Shown in pieces: positions 18,415-26,489 of a stretch of DNA of 64,000 nucleotides. The notes beneath the pieces are model-generated. The model was not told the DNA's origin. It made no database searches and saw nothing but the letters and a program-made list of their open reading frames with translations. Every line of letters starts with the position of its first letter. Positions within the stretch are counted from its first letter, which is position 1. The translations under genes were made by a program, and so were the position numbers. Source of the DNA: Sagittula sp048553715 (GTDB taxonomy: Bacteria > Pseudomonadota > Alphaproteobacteria > Rhodobacterales > Rhodobacteraceae); contig NZ_JBLZNC010000004.1 of assembly GCF_048553715.1 (NCBI RefSeq), forward strand, positions 62,001 to 126,000, in the 5' to 3' direction.

Positions 18415-19926
18415 CTAGGGGGCGCCAGAGGCAGCGGCGCCTGTGTCACGGCAAGCATCGCTGGCATGGCGTCTGCGCGCGAACCGCACCATCGTTGCCC
18501 CCGCAGCGACAGGTTCCACAGTGCAGGTTATGTGCTGGCCCGTGTGTAACGTCAGCTCCGCGTCCCACGTGGCCCGTTCCCGCAGGGTCAGCACGAATTC
18601 GCGGATGTCGGCCCAGATCGGGCTCGGGGTGCAGGCGTCGGACCAATCCCGCGTTGCATCGACGATGTTCACCTCGGCAAAACTGTTGTCTGGCGCGGCG
18701 TTCCACAAGTCGCGGTAGGCCGCGTTGCAAAAGGTCAGAACCCCCAGCCGCGAAAACACCACCACCGCATCATCGAGACAGTCCAGCACCGACTGCGACA
18801 ATTCTAGCTCGGACCGGAAGCGGCGGGTCAGGCTGATTTCTGCAGAGATGTCTTCGAGCAGAAAGGCCACGGCCCCGTCGGGGTGCGGGCGACCGGTGAT
18901 CTTGTAGGTCAGGCCGGAGGACAGGTTCCACGTCTCCGCATAACGGTCCTCGCGCGCGGCCGACACCACGTCATAGAGCTTGTCGCGCCAGTTGGCGTAG
19001 TTCTTTGGCTCGGGCATCATGCGGTTTTCGCGCATGTGATCGAAGAAGGACAACAGGTTCGGCTTGGAGCTGAGGAAATCGACCGGCAGATGGGTCAGGT
19101 CCACCAAGGCGGGGTTGAACAGGACAAGCTGGCGGGATTTGTCAAAAACGGCCAGCCCGATAGGCAGATGGGCAAAGGTTTTGGTCAGGGTCTGGACAAA
19201 GTTGCGCTGCGCCATTTCCGCATTCACCAACCCGTCGATGGAGGACGCGAAATGCATCCAGCCACCGGGTGTGGGAAACGAGGTGACCTCGAACCACTTG
19301 GCGGGGCTGTTTGCGGTTTCAAGACTGACGCGGTTGATCTGGCGCGCCCGCATGACGGGCTCGGGCAGGTCAAAAACCGGCGGGCTGTCGACCTCTGCGC
19401 CCGGTGGCATCAACCGGCTGTAGGCGTGGTTGCACCACAGCAACGTATTGTCGTCGGAAGTCTGCCATGCGGGATCGGGCGCGAGTTCCGAGATCGTGTG
19501 GAATTGGTCCAGCGTCTGTTCGGCGGTGATCGCGCGGTAGATCTCTGCCGGCGTGGTCGACGGGGTTTCCAGCGAGATCCGCAGCGACGCGCCTTTTGCG
19601 TCGGCCCGCAGCACGGCATTCTCGACCACTGGGCTGGCCCATCGCGTGGACGTGGTGGGCATGGCTTCGGGCATGTCGGGAAAGCCGGTCAGCAGGCTGG
19701 CGCGCAGCTCTGCCCATGTCAGGTCGTGCACATCGCGGCGATTGAACAGATGGGCCACGTCGGGGGTGTGGTCGATGACATGACCGTCGCGCATCAAAAG
19801 AATGGTCTCAGAGGGGGCGCGTTGTCTTGGGTCGACGCGCAGGTCGCGCCGTTGGCGGGTCGTGACCAACAGGTAGAGGATGCCCAGAAGCGCAAGCCCC
19901 AACACGGCACCAATCGCCATCACCAT
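18415..19926 (-). CDS. Membrane-anchored PAS-domain protein without kinase domain (DivL-like candidate)
   Basis: Protein of about 503 residues with one N-terminal membrane helix (AIGAVLGLALLGILYLLV) and a body of PAS-like repeats, including HLPIGLAVFDKSRQLVLFNPAL and LDDAVVVFSRLGVLTFCNAAYRDLW. There is no H-box and no HATPase. It lies next to regB. From memory, the Rhodobacter capsulatus DivL homologue, a PAS protein that tunes CtrA and gene-transfer-agent production, is also encoded close to regB; this is a recollection and not checked. A full CtrA site lies upstream. The start is uncertain: ATG 19926 or 19920, or TTG 19938 with GGGGGA upstream. It precedes tsaE-amgK by 45 bases. Confidence 0.75.
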   Translation of the reverse strand: MVMAIGAVLGLALLGILYLLVTTRQRRDLRVDPRQRAPSETILLMRDGHVIDHTPDVAHLFNRRDVHDLTWAELRASLLTGFPDMPEAMPTTSTRWASPVVENAVLRADAKGASLRISLETPSTTPAEIYRAITAEQTLDQFHTISELAPDPAWQTSDDNTLLWCNHAYSRLMPPGAEVDSPPVFDLPEPVMRARQINRVSLETANSPAKWFEVTSFPTPGGWMHFASSIDGLVNAEMAQRNFVQTLTKTFAHLPIGLAVFDKSRQLVLFNPALVDLTHLPVDFLSSKPNLLSFFDHMRENRMMPEPKNYANWRDKLYDVVSAAREDRYAETWNLSSGLTYKITGRPHPDGAVAFLLEDISAEISLTRRFRSELELSQSVLDCLDDAVVVFSRLGVLTFCNAAYRDLWNAAPDNSFAEVNIVDATRDWSDACTPSPIWADIREFVLTLRERATWDAELTLHTGQHITCTVEPVAAGATMVRFARRRHASDACRDTGAAASGAP

Positions 19927-20001
19927 CCCGTCGTGCAATACTTGTCCCCCGCCACCAAATCCCAGCGAAACGCACCCTGTTTTTGGTTAACGTCAATAAG
20001 G

Positions 20002-20017
20002 TTAACACGCTGTTAAC
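20002..20017 (-). promoter_or_regulatory. Candidate CtrA binding site upstream of the PAS protein
   Basis: TTAACACGCTGTTAAC matches TTAA-N7-TTAAC on both strands. A further GTTAAC lies at 19986-19991, so three GTTAAC hexamers fall within 32 bases. The site is 76-91 bases upstream of the ATG at 19926. Confidence 0.6.
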
Positions 20018-20028
20018 TTAGTTGAGAA

Positions 20029-21432
20029 TCATTCGATAAAGCGCTGATTGTCTCCCAATGGCTGCCCTTGAGGCGTGTTTGGCGTAATTTTAGACAGGGG
20101 CCAGACCACTTCGACGATGGCGCCACCGGGATTGCCCGGCGCGGTCATCGGGGCATACGGGTCGGACCCGTTGGCAAAGCTCAGCTCGGCACCGCTGCGT
20201 TCCAGCAGTGTCTTGGCGATGAACAGGCCCAGCCCCATGCCCTCGTATTCGGGGCGGGCGCGCCGGTCCGTTTCGCTGCGACGTCGGCGCACAAACGGGT
20301 CCCCGATGCGGCCCAGAAGCTGCGGCGGAAAACCCCGCCCGTCATCAAGAATGCGGATCGACACCACATCGGCGGTCCACATCGCTTCGATCCAGACAGT
20401 GCCGCGTGCGAAATCCACAGCGTTCTGCACCAGATTGCGCAGGCCGTGGATGATCTCGGGGCGGCGCAGCACATGAGGCTGTGCAGGACTGCCGCCAGGG
20501 CCGGGGCCGTCCTCGATCAGGATGTCCTTGCCGCGGTCCTGATGTGGCTCCGCGGCTTCGCGGATCACCTCGATCAGGGGGGCCTGCCGCATGTGCAGGT
20601 CATCTTTGCCCGCACGGCCCATGGACCGCATGATATCGCGGCATCGGTCCGCCTGTTCGCGGATCAACAGGGCGTCTTCCTTTAACTCCGCCAGCTCCGG
20701 ATGGTCGTCCAGCTCGTCCGCAAGCTCGGACGAGGTCAGTTTGATCGTCGCCAAAGGCGTGCCCAGCTCATGCGCCGCCGCTGCGACCACACCGCCCAGA
20801 TCATTGAGCTTTTGCGCGCGGGCCAAGGCCATCTGCGTGGCGGCCAGCGCGTCGGACATCGAATTCATCTCGCGTGCGATGCGCCGTGAATAGGCCGACA
20901 AAAAGCCCAGCGCGATCAGGATTGCGGTCCATTGGCCGTACACGAAAATGTCAGGAATCCTGAGAACGACCCCCTCGTCCGTGCGCAAGGGAAAGTGGTA
21001 AAAGACCATCGCGGTCACCAGCACCATCGCCGTCGCGCCCAGCGTCACGGTCGACCGCAGCGACAGCACAGAGGCCGAGATTGTCACCGGCCCGATCACC
21101 AACAGCGAAAACGGGTTGTTCAGACCGCCCGTGAGAAACAGCAGGAAACACAGTTGCAGCAGGTCGAACATCATCATCATGAAGTTCTCTGCCTCGGACA
21201 GGCGTTTGTTTTCGGGGAAAATAAAGGTCGCGACCAGATTGCCCACGACAGAGGTGCCCACCGCAAGGTAGCACAGCCCCAGTTCGATCTGCAGATCATA
21301 CATGCGCTGGGCGGCGGTAATCGCCGCCACCTGTCCGATGATCGCGACCCAGCGCAGAAGGATCATCGTCCGCAGGCGGATCCAGTTGCTGCGCTGCTCT
21401 TCGCCAAGAAGGCCGAATTCCGTGGTGCTCAT
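20029..21432 (-). CDS. regB: Redox-sensing histidine kinase RegB/PrrB
   Basis: Membrane sensor kinase of 467 residues that phosphorylates RegA in response to the redox state of the respiratory chain and quinone pool. About six N-terminal membrane helices include the ubiquinone-binding heptad GGLNNPF at 102-108. The H-box is AAAAHELGTPL with His221. Cys264 in ADRCRDIM corresponds to the redox-active cysteine known in Rhodobacter RegB. N, G1 and G2 boxes follow (NLVQNAVDFA, DDGRGFPP, GMGLGLFIA). The start at 21432 (MSTTEFG) is preferred to one 45 bases upstream. It is divergent from senC-regA. Confidence 0.95.
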   Translation of the reverse strand: MSTTEFGLLGEEQRSNWIRLRTMILLRWVAIIGQVAAITAAQRMYDLQIELGLCYLAVGTSVVGNLVATFIFPENKRLSEAENFMMMMFDLLQLCFLLFLTGGLNNPFSLLVIGPVTISASVLSLRSTVTLGATAMVLVTAMVFYHFPLRTDEGVVLRIPDIFVYGQWTAILIALGFLSAYSRRIAREMNSMSDALAATQMALARAQKLNDLGGVVAAAAHELGTPLATIKLTSSELADELDDHPELAELKEDALLIREQADRCRDIMRSMGRAGKDDLHMRQAPLIEVIREAAEPHQDRGKDILIEDGPGPGGSPAQPHVLRRPEIIHGLRNLVQNAVDFARGTVWIEAMWTADVVSIRILDDGRGFPPQLLGRIGDPFVRRRRSETDRRARPEYEGMGLGLFIAKTLLERSGAELSFANGSDPYAPMTAPGNPGGAIVEVVWPLSKITPNTPQGQPLGDNQRFIE

Positions 21433-21443
21433 GCGACGTTTTT

Positions 21444-21460
21444 GTGCGGTTGCGCCGCAC
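21444..21460. promoter_or_regulatory. Perfect inverted repeat in the regB-senC intergenic region
   Basis: GTGCGG (21444-21449) and CCGCAC (21455-21460) flank 5 bases, 12 bases upstream of the regB start. The spacing of the GC-rich half-sites recalls the loose RegA/PrrA consensus, so autoregulation is possible. Confidence 0.35.
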
Positions 21461-21533
21461 ATGGCAAGTGGTACCAACGCGCCGAACAGGCATTATCTAG
21501 TCGCCGGGACGCTCTGGCATGAAGGAGAAACAG

Positions 21534-22166
21534 ATGTTGAAGACCTACGCAAAGGCTGCGGGGGTGGCGGTTGTCGCTCTTTTGGGCGGGACCTATGCGG
21601 CGTCGGCGGGATGGCTGGACGGGTTGTTCGGCGGCGCGCAAGATGCCTTTGAACAGTGCCGCGAGGGGGCTGTGGCCGGTGACATCGGCGGCCCGTTCGA
21701 GCTGGTCAACGGCGCGGGCGAGACCGTGACCGATGCGGATGTGATCACCGAACCCACGCTGATCTACTTCGGCTACACCTTCTGCCCGGACATCTGTCCC
21801 TTTGATGTGGCCCGCAACGTCGAGGCGGTGGATCTGCTCGAAGAGCAGGGACAATCTGTCACGCCGGTGTTTATCACCATCGACCCCAAACGCGACACGC
21901 CCGAAGTGGTCGGAGATTTCGCCGAGAACTTCCACGAGCGCATGATTGGTCTGACAGGGTCTGACGAACAGGTCCGCGCCGCGTCTCGGGCCTATCGCAC
22001 CTACTATCAGGCGCAGGATGCCGAGGATGACTATTACCTCGTGGACCATTCGACCTTTACCTATCTGGTGATGCCAGAGGTCGGGTTTGTCGACTATTTC
22101 CGCCGCGAGGTGACGCCCGAGAAGATGGCCGAACGGGTCGGCTGTTTTGTCGACGCGACATCCTGA
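21534..22166 (+). CDS. senC: SCO1/SenC copper-binding protein
   Basis: Thioredoxin-fold copper chaperone of 210 residues, needed for CuA assembly in cytochrome oxidase and, in Rhodobacter, for signal transfer from oxidase to RegB (the PrrC role). An N-terminal hydrophobic segment anchors or exports it. The copper ligands are visible: YTFCPDICPF gives Cys84 and Cys88, and LVDHSTFTYL gives His172. I chose the ATG at 21534 because AAGGAG lies 6 bases upstream; the ATG at 21519 overlaps that site. It sits between divergent regB and downstream regA, the classic reg cluster. Confidence 0.94.
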   Translation: MLKTYAKAAGVAVVALLGGTYAASAGWLDGLFGGAQDAFEQCREGAVAGDIGGPFELVNGAGETVTDADVITEPTLIYFGYTFCPDICPFDVARNVEAVDLLEEQGQSVTPVFITIDPKRDTPEVVGDFAENFHERMIGLTGSDEQVRAASRAYRTYYQAQDAEDDYYLVDHSTFTYLVMPEVGFVDYFRREVTPEKMAERVGCFVDATS

Positions 22167-22248
22167 GTGATCCGCCAAGGGCGTTTGACCGTATCCCCTG
22201 CGATGGTTAAGAGTTTTTCACATCTCATCGCAACGGGAGGCGGAGCCT

Positions 22249-22803
22249 TTGGCAGACCCTGACATTCATGAATTGGGCGAAGACCGGTCGCTGCTTCTGG
22301 TGGATGATGACGAACCGTTCCTGAAACGGTTGGCCAAGGCCATGGAAAAGCGTGGTTTTGCCGTCGAGACATCCGAATCCGTGGCCGGTGGCACCGCCAT
22401 CGCCAAGGCGCGCCCGCCCGCCTACGCGGTTGTCGACCTCCGCCTTGAGGATGGCAACGGTCTGGACGTGGTCGAGGTGCTGCGCGAGAAACGCCCCGAC
22501 AGCCGGATCGTTGTTCTGACCGGCTATGGCGCGATTGCGACGGCGGTCGCTGCGGTCAAGATCGGCGCCACCGACTATCTGTCGAAACCGGCGGATGCGA
22601 CCGACATCACAAACGCGCTGCTGTCCAAGGGAGACGAGCTGCCCCCGCCGCCGGAAAACCCCATGAGCGCGGATCGCGTACGTTGGGAGCATATCCAGCG
22701 GGTCTACGAGCTGTGTGATCGTAACGTGTCTGAAACGGCGCGGCGTTTGAACATGCACCGCCGCACGCTGCAACGGATTTTGGCCAAACGCTCGCCGCGC
22801 TGA
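22249..22803 (+). CDS. regA: Redox response regulator RegA/PrrA
   Basis: DNA-binding response regulator of 184 residues, the RegA length in Rhodobacter. The receiver has the acidic pair VDDD (18-21), phosphoacceptor Asp63 in VVDLRLEDG, Thr91 and Lys113 in YLSKPAD. A four-proline hinge (PPPPEN) leads to a Fis-type helix-turn-helix, SETARRLNMHRRTLQRIL, the highly conserved RegA recognition helix. The start is TTG with GGGAGG upstream. Its stop abuts the stop of the convergent lipoprotein gene with no gap. It controls respiration, carbon and redox genes through RegB. Confidence 0.95.
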   Translation: MADPDIHELGEDRSLLLVDDDEPFLKRLAKAMEKRGFAVETSESVAGGTAIAKARPPAYAVVDLRLEDGNGLDVVEVLREKRPDSRIVVLTGYGAIATAVAAVKIGATDYLSKPADATDITNALLSKGDELPPPPENPMSADRVRWEHIQRVYELCDRNVSETARRLNMHRRTLQRILAKRSPR

Positions 22804-23514
22804 TTACAGAAGCGAGATCCGCGAGCGGGCCGAGACGGCCTCATCCTCGAGGGTTTCCGCCGACATGATGTGCCAGTCCAGCCCGGTCTGGCCCTGTGCC
22901 CCGGCTTGCTGAAGCGCTGTTTTTGCGATGCGCGCCTGTTCGGCCGACAGCGACAGCGACTGCGCCAGATCGGCGCGCAGCAGGCGGACGTGATCCACGC
23001 GGGCATCGTAATCCTCGGACGCGACCATGCCACTGTCGCGCAATTCACGCATGGTGGCGAGCTCTTGGTCCTGCTGGTCCAGATAGTCGGACAGCCCGTC
23101 GTTCATCTGCGCCATTTCCTTTTGCGCATCCGCGATGGCGGGGGTGACCTGTGACAGTTTTACGATCTCGACCCGATTGGCGACTTGGTCGCGCCCCATG
23201 GCATTGCCGACCATGGCACCCAGCCCACCGCCCAGAACGGCGCCCGCGATGCATTGTCCACCATCGGCCACAAGCGCAAGCCCGCATCCGGCAGCGGCCC
23301 CTGTCACCGCGCCTTTGACGGTCGCGCGGCGCACCAGTTCCGCTGTCATATCATTCAGCGCATGCGCCTGCGACAGAATGGTCTGGTCAGGGTTTGCGAC
23401 ATCACCGGCGGCAAACGCCATACCGGTGTCGTTGCGGCTGACGGCATTCAAACCGCCGCAGCCTGCCGTGGTTAAAAAGCACAGCGACATAAGAATAATT
23501 TTTGCACGTAACAT
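22804..23514 (-). CDS. Glycine-zipper lipoprotein
   Basis: Envelope lipoprotein of 236 residues. The signal ends at the lipobox LTTAGC. The central part is glycine and alanine rich (VKGAVTGAAAGCGLAL, GGGLGAMVGNAMG), a glycine zipper that can insert in or associate with membranes. The C-terminal 120 residues are predicted helical (QMNDGLSDYLDQQDQELATM). The ATG at 23514 follows GGAG; a TTG at 23526 is less likely. It ends exactly where regA ends on the other strand. Its function is unknown. Confidence 0.82.
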   Translation of the reverse strand: MLRAKIILMSLCFLTTAGCGGLNAVSRNDTGMAFAAGDVANPDQTILSQAHALNDMTAELVRRATVKGAVTGAAAGCGLALVADGGQCIAGAVLGGGLGAMVGNAMGRDQVANRVEIVKLSQVTPAIADAQKEMAQMNDGLSDYLDQQDQELATMRELRDSGMVASEDYDARVDHVRLLRADLAQSLSLSAEQARIAKTALQQAGAQGQTGLDWHIMSAETLEDEAVSARSRISLL

Positions 23515-23646
23515 AATCCGCTCCAATATCCCCAGATTCGACGGTCTGCGCCGTCCGTGGTGGCGGTGTGCCGAGGAAATGGGGGCAATTTGGGGCGAAT
23601 GTTTCCAAATATCGGGTAATTTCGCGTCGCGTTGCGGGATTAACTC

Positions 23647-24240
23647 TTAAATCTGCGACAAAAGCGCATTGTGCCGGTCGGTATAATCTTTCCGGCACGC
23701 CACGGGCGGGCGCAGATGGATCTGTAATCCGTCAATCACCGATTTGTCCGGTCGGCCAAAGAACTTGTTCGCTTCTGTCTCGGTAAAGCCCGCGATTTGC
23801 ACCGCTTCCATCCATGCACTGATGTTGTCGGCTTTCTTGATCTTCTGTTTCAAACGCAGCGGTGTGACCGCTGGCAGGCCAAAGCGGATGTGAATGGCGG
23901 CGGTCAGCCGTTTGTCCAGCTCGCCATAGCCCGGACCAACGGCGGCCTTCACCGGGCTGATCATATCGCCGATGACATATTCCGGCGCGTCATGCAGCAA
24001 GGCTGTCAGGCGATCCGCAGCCGAGGCCCGCGGGTTCATCCGCGTGAACAGATCCTCGACCAGCAGGGAATGTTCCGCGACAGAATAGGCATAATCCCCC
24101 TGCGTTTGGCCGTTCCACCGCGCCACAAAGGCAAGCCCGTGCGCGATGTCTTCGATTTCGATGTCCACGGGGGTCGGGTCCAACAGGTCAAGCCTGCGAC
24201 CGGACAGCATGCGCTGCCACGCACGGGGAGGTTTTGCCAT
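23647..24240 (-). CDS. HD-domain phosphohydrolase (YfbR-like)
   Basis: Metal-dependent phosphohydrolase of 197 residues. HD-family ligands are visible: YSVAEHSLLVEDL, ALLHDAPEYVIGDM and, later, ELDKRL. This resembles the 5'-deoxynucleotidase YfbR branch and related HD proteins of alphaproteobacteria, so a nucleotide substrate is likely but not proven. The start is 10 bases after the stop of the FkbM gene on the same strand, so the two probably form an operon divergent from ahcY. Confidence 0.85.
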   Translation of the reverse strand: MAKPPRAWQRMLSGRRLDLLDPTPVDIEIEDIAHGLAFVARWNGQTQGDYAYSVAEHSLLVEDLFTRMNPRASAADRLTALLHDAPEYVIGDMISPVKAAVGPGYGELDKRLTAAIHIRFGLPAVTPLRLKQKIKKADNISAWMEAVQIAGFTETEANKFFGRPDKSVIDGLQIHLRPPVACRKDYTDRHNALLSQI

Positions 24241-24250
24241 GTTTGATGTC

Positions 24251-24940
24251 TCAGATAGTTATGCCCGCGCCCTGTACGGCGAAAACGGTGTTGCCGTGCA
24301 GTTTTCCGATCCGTTCATAGCCAAGACCCCGGAACTGGCGGGTGAGCCACGACATTTTTTCAAAATATTCCAAGATCAGGATCGGTTTACAGCGGTGGAT
24401 TGTGTGAAAGGATCCAAGCAGAGCCTGAACCTCATGCCCCTCTACATCAAACTGTATGATGGAAACATGACGCTCGCGCGGGACGGCGTAATCGATCATT
24501 GCAGATTGGACCGCTTCGACCCCGGGTCCGTGTTCGGTCACAAAGTGGCTAAGCCCCCCAAGCGAGCGCCCTTGGTCATTTTTGGTTTTGAACAGGATTT
24601 CGCCGGGCTGATTTGAGACGCCGGCATTTGTCAGTTCAACATTCGATAGGTTGTTGAGCTGGATGGTTTGGCAAGCGGCCGCGAAATTGTCAGGGTTCGG
24701 CTCGAATGCCCAGACTTTTGCGTCGCGGGCCATCCCTTTTGACAGCCCTGGGAGGAAGTCACCAAAGAACGTTCCGGCGTGGACGATATCGCCCTGCCCG
24801 CAGTTTTGCCGCATAAACCGAATGGTATCGGGCTCATAGGGTCGGCCGGACAACACGGCCTTTGCCGCAGGACGCTGTTCCAGCCCTTCTGGAATGCAAT
24901 AGCGGCCGTATTCGTTCTCCGGGTAGGTTTTGGTTGTCAT
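24251..24940 (-). CDS. FkbM-family SAM-dependent methyltransferase
   Basis: Methyltransferase of 229 residues with the Rossmann-type SAM-binding region GDIVHAGTFFGDFLPGLSKG, the acidic loop VWAFEPNPDNF and the FkbM feature IIQFDVEGHEVQALLG. FkbM enzymes O-methylate sugars, lipids or small molecules; this substrate is unknown. The ATG at 24940 is preceded by AGGGGGCGCAG; frames reaching further upstream run into the ahcY leader. It is divergent from ahcY, which recycles the S-adenosylhomocysteine such enzymes release. Confidence 0.86.
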   Translation of the reverse strand: MTTKTYPENEYGRYCIPEGLEQRPAAKAVLSGRPYEPDTIRFMRQNCGQGDIVHAGTFFGDFLPGLSKGMARDAKVWAFEPNPDNFAAACQTIQLNNLSNVELTNAGVSNQPGEILFKTKNDQGRSLGGLSHFVTEHGPGVEAVQSAMIDYAVPRERHVSIIQFDVEGHEVQALLGSFHTIHRCKPILILEYFEKMSWLTRQFRGLGYERIGKLHGNTVFAVQGAGITI

Positions 24941-24995
24941 CTGCGCCCCCTGTTTATGCTTTTTATACCGTAATTCTGATGCGCATTGTCGCGAT

Positions 24996-25017
24996 GGGCA
25001 AGGAATGATATTTGCCC
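24996..25017 (+). promoter_or_regulatory. Hairpin in the ahcY leader
   Basis: GGGCAA (24996-25001) pairs with TTGCCC (25012-25017), 30 bases before the ahcY start. It does not match the SAH or SAM/SAH riboswitch motifs I know, so it may be a simple stem-loop. Confidence 0.3.
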
Positions 25018-25046
25018 GCACAACACAAATGAATGGAGGCAGCCTC

Positions 25047-26435
25047 ATGGCCGCAGATTACGTCGTCAAGGACATCGCGCTTGCGGACTTTGGCCGCAAG
25101 GAACTCGATATCGCCGAAACCGAAATGCCGGGCCTGATGGCGCTGCGCGAGGAATACGGTGAATCCAAGCCGCTGAAAGGCGCGCGCATCGTCGGCTCGC
25201 TGCACATGACGATCCAGACCGCCGTTCTGATCGAAACGCTGGTGGCTTTGGGCGCGGATGTGCGTTGGGCGTCGTGCAACATCTTCTCGACGCAGGATCA
25301 CGCGGCGGCGGCGATCGCGGCGGGCGGCACTCCGGTTTTCGCGATCAAGGGCCAGTCTCTGGAAGAGCATTGGGATTACCTCGACCGCTCGTTCCAGTTC
25401 CCTGACGGCGCGAACATGATCCTCGACGATGGTGGCGACGCGACGCTGTACGTCCTGCTGGGCGCACGCGCCGAGGCGGGCGAAGACATCATTCCCGTCC
25501 CGCAGTCCGAAGAAGAGGCGGTGATCAAGGCGCAGATCAAGAAGCGCATGGAAGCCTCGCCGGGTTGGTTCACCAAGACCCGCGATGCCATTCAGGGCGT
25601 GTCCGAGGAAACCACCACCGGCGTTCACCGCCTGTACGATCTGCACAAGAACGGCCAGCTGCCCTTCCCCGCGATCAACGTCAACGATTCCGTCACCAAG
25701 TCGAAGTTCGACAACAAATACGGCTGTAAGGAATCGCTGGTCGACGGTATCCGTCGCGCCACCGATGTGATGCTGGCAGGCAAGGTCGCCGTGGTCTGCG
25801 GTTATGGCGATGTGGGCAAAGGCTCGGCAGCGTCGCTGGCCGGTGCGGGCGCGCGCGTCAAAGTTACCGAAGCAGACCCGATCTGCGCCCTTCAGGCCGC
25901 CATGGACGGCTTCGAGGTGGTTCTGCTGGAGGACGTGGTCGACAGCGCGGATGTGTTCATCACCACCACCGGCAACAAGGACGTGATCCGCATCGAGCAT
26001 ATGCGCGAGATGAAGGATATGGCCATCGTCGGCAACATCGGCCACTTCGACAATGAGATTCAGGTGGCCAGCCTGAAGAACCACAAGTGGACCAACATCA
26101 AGGAACAGGTCGACATGATCGAGATGCCTTCGGGCTCGCGCATCATCTTGCTGTCCGAGGGCCGTCTGCTGAACCTTGGCAACGCCACGGGCCACCCGTC
26201 CTTTGTGATGTCTGCCTCCTTTACCAATCAGGTGCTGGCCCAGATCGAGCTGTGGAAGAACGGCGACGCCTACCAGCCCGGCGTCTTCATCCTGCCCAAG
26301 CATCTGGATGAAAAGGTCGCGCGCCTGCATCTGGGACGTATCGGCGTGAAGCTGACCCAGCTTTCGCCCGAGCAGGCCGCCTATATCGGTGTCACGCCCG
26401 AAGGGCCGTTCAAGCCGGAACACTACCGCTACTAA
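25047..26435 (+). CDS. ahcY: Adenosylhomocysteinase
   Basis: NAD-dependent hydrolase of S-adenosylhomocysteine to adenosine and homocysteine, central to the methyl cycle. It has 462 residues. Recognisable segments are GSLHMTIQTAVLIETL, WASCNIFSTQDHAAAA, the NAD-binding VCGYGDVGKGSA and the C-terminal PEGPFKPEHYRY. The start at 25047 (MAADYVVKD) follows TGGAGG; earlier in-frame starts run back into the divergent FkbM gene. In Rhodobacter ahcY also lies near the reg cluster, as it does here. A strong terminator follows. Confidence 0.98.
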   Translation: MAADYVVKDIALADFGRKELDIAETEMPGLMALREEYGESKPLKGARIVGSLHMTIQTAVLIETLVALGADVRWASCNIFSTQDHAAAAIAAGGTPVFAIKGQSLEEHWDYLDRSFQFPDGANMILDDGGDATLYVLLGARAEAGEDIIPVPQSEEEAVIKAQIKKRMEASPGWFTKTRDAIQGVSEETTTGVHRLYDLHKNGQLPFPAINVNDSVTKSKFDNKYGCKESLVDGIRRATDVMLAGKVAVVCGYGDVGKGSAASLAGAGARVKVTEADPICALQAAMDGFEVVLLEDVVDSADVFITTTGNKDVIRIEHMREMKDMAIVGNIGHFDNEIQVASLKNHKWTNIKEQVDMIEMPSGSRIILLSEGRLLNLGNATGHPSFVMSASFTNQVLAQIELWKNGDAYQPGVFILPKHLDEKVARLHLGRIGVKLTQLSPEQAAYIGVTPEGPFKPEHYRY

Positions 26436-26456
26436 GCGGGGATTGGTTGACCAACG

Positions 26457-26486
26457 GGGCGGTGGCGCAGGCCGCCGCCCTTTTTT
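26457..26486 (+). terminator. Rho-independent terminator of ahcY
   Basis: GGGCGGTGGC (26457-26466) pairs over 10 bp with GCCGCCGCCC (26471-26480), loop GCAG, followed by TTTTTT. Confidence 0.92.
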
Positions 26487-26489
26487 GTT

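Noticed and set aside
24941..25046. SAH or SAM riboswitch in the ahcY leader
   Set aside because: The leader is about 100 bases with one 6-bp hairpin and lacks the conserved cores of these riboswitches as I know them.
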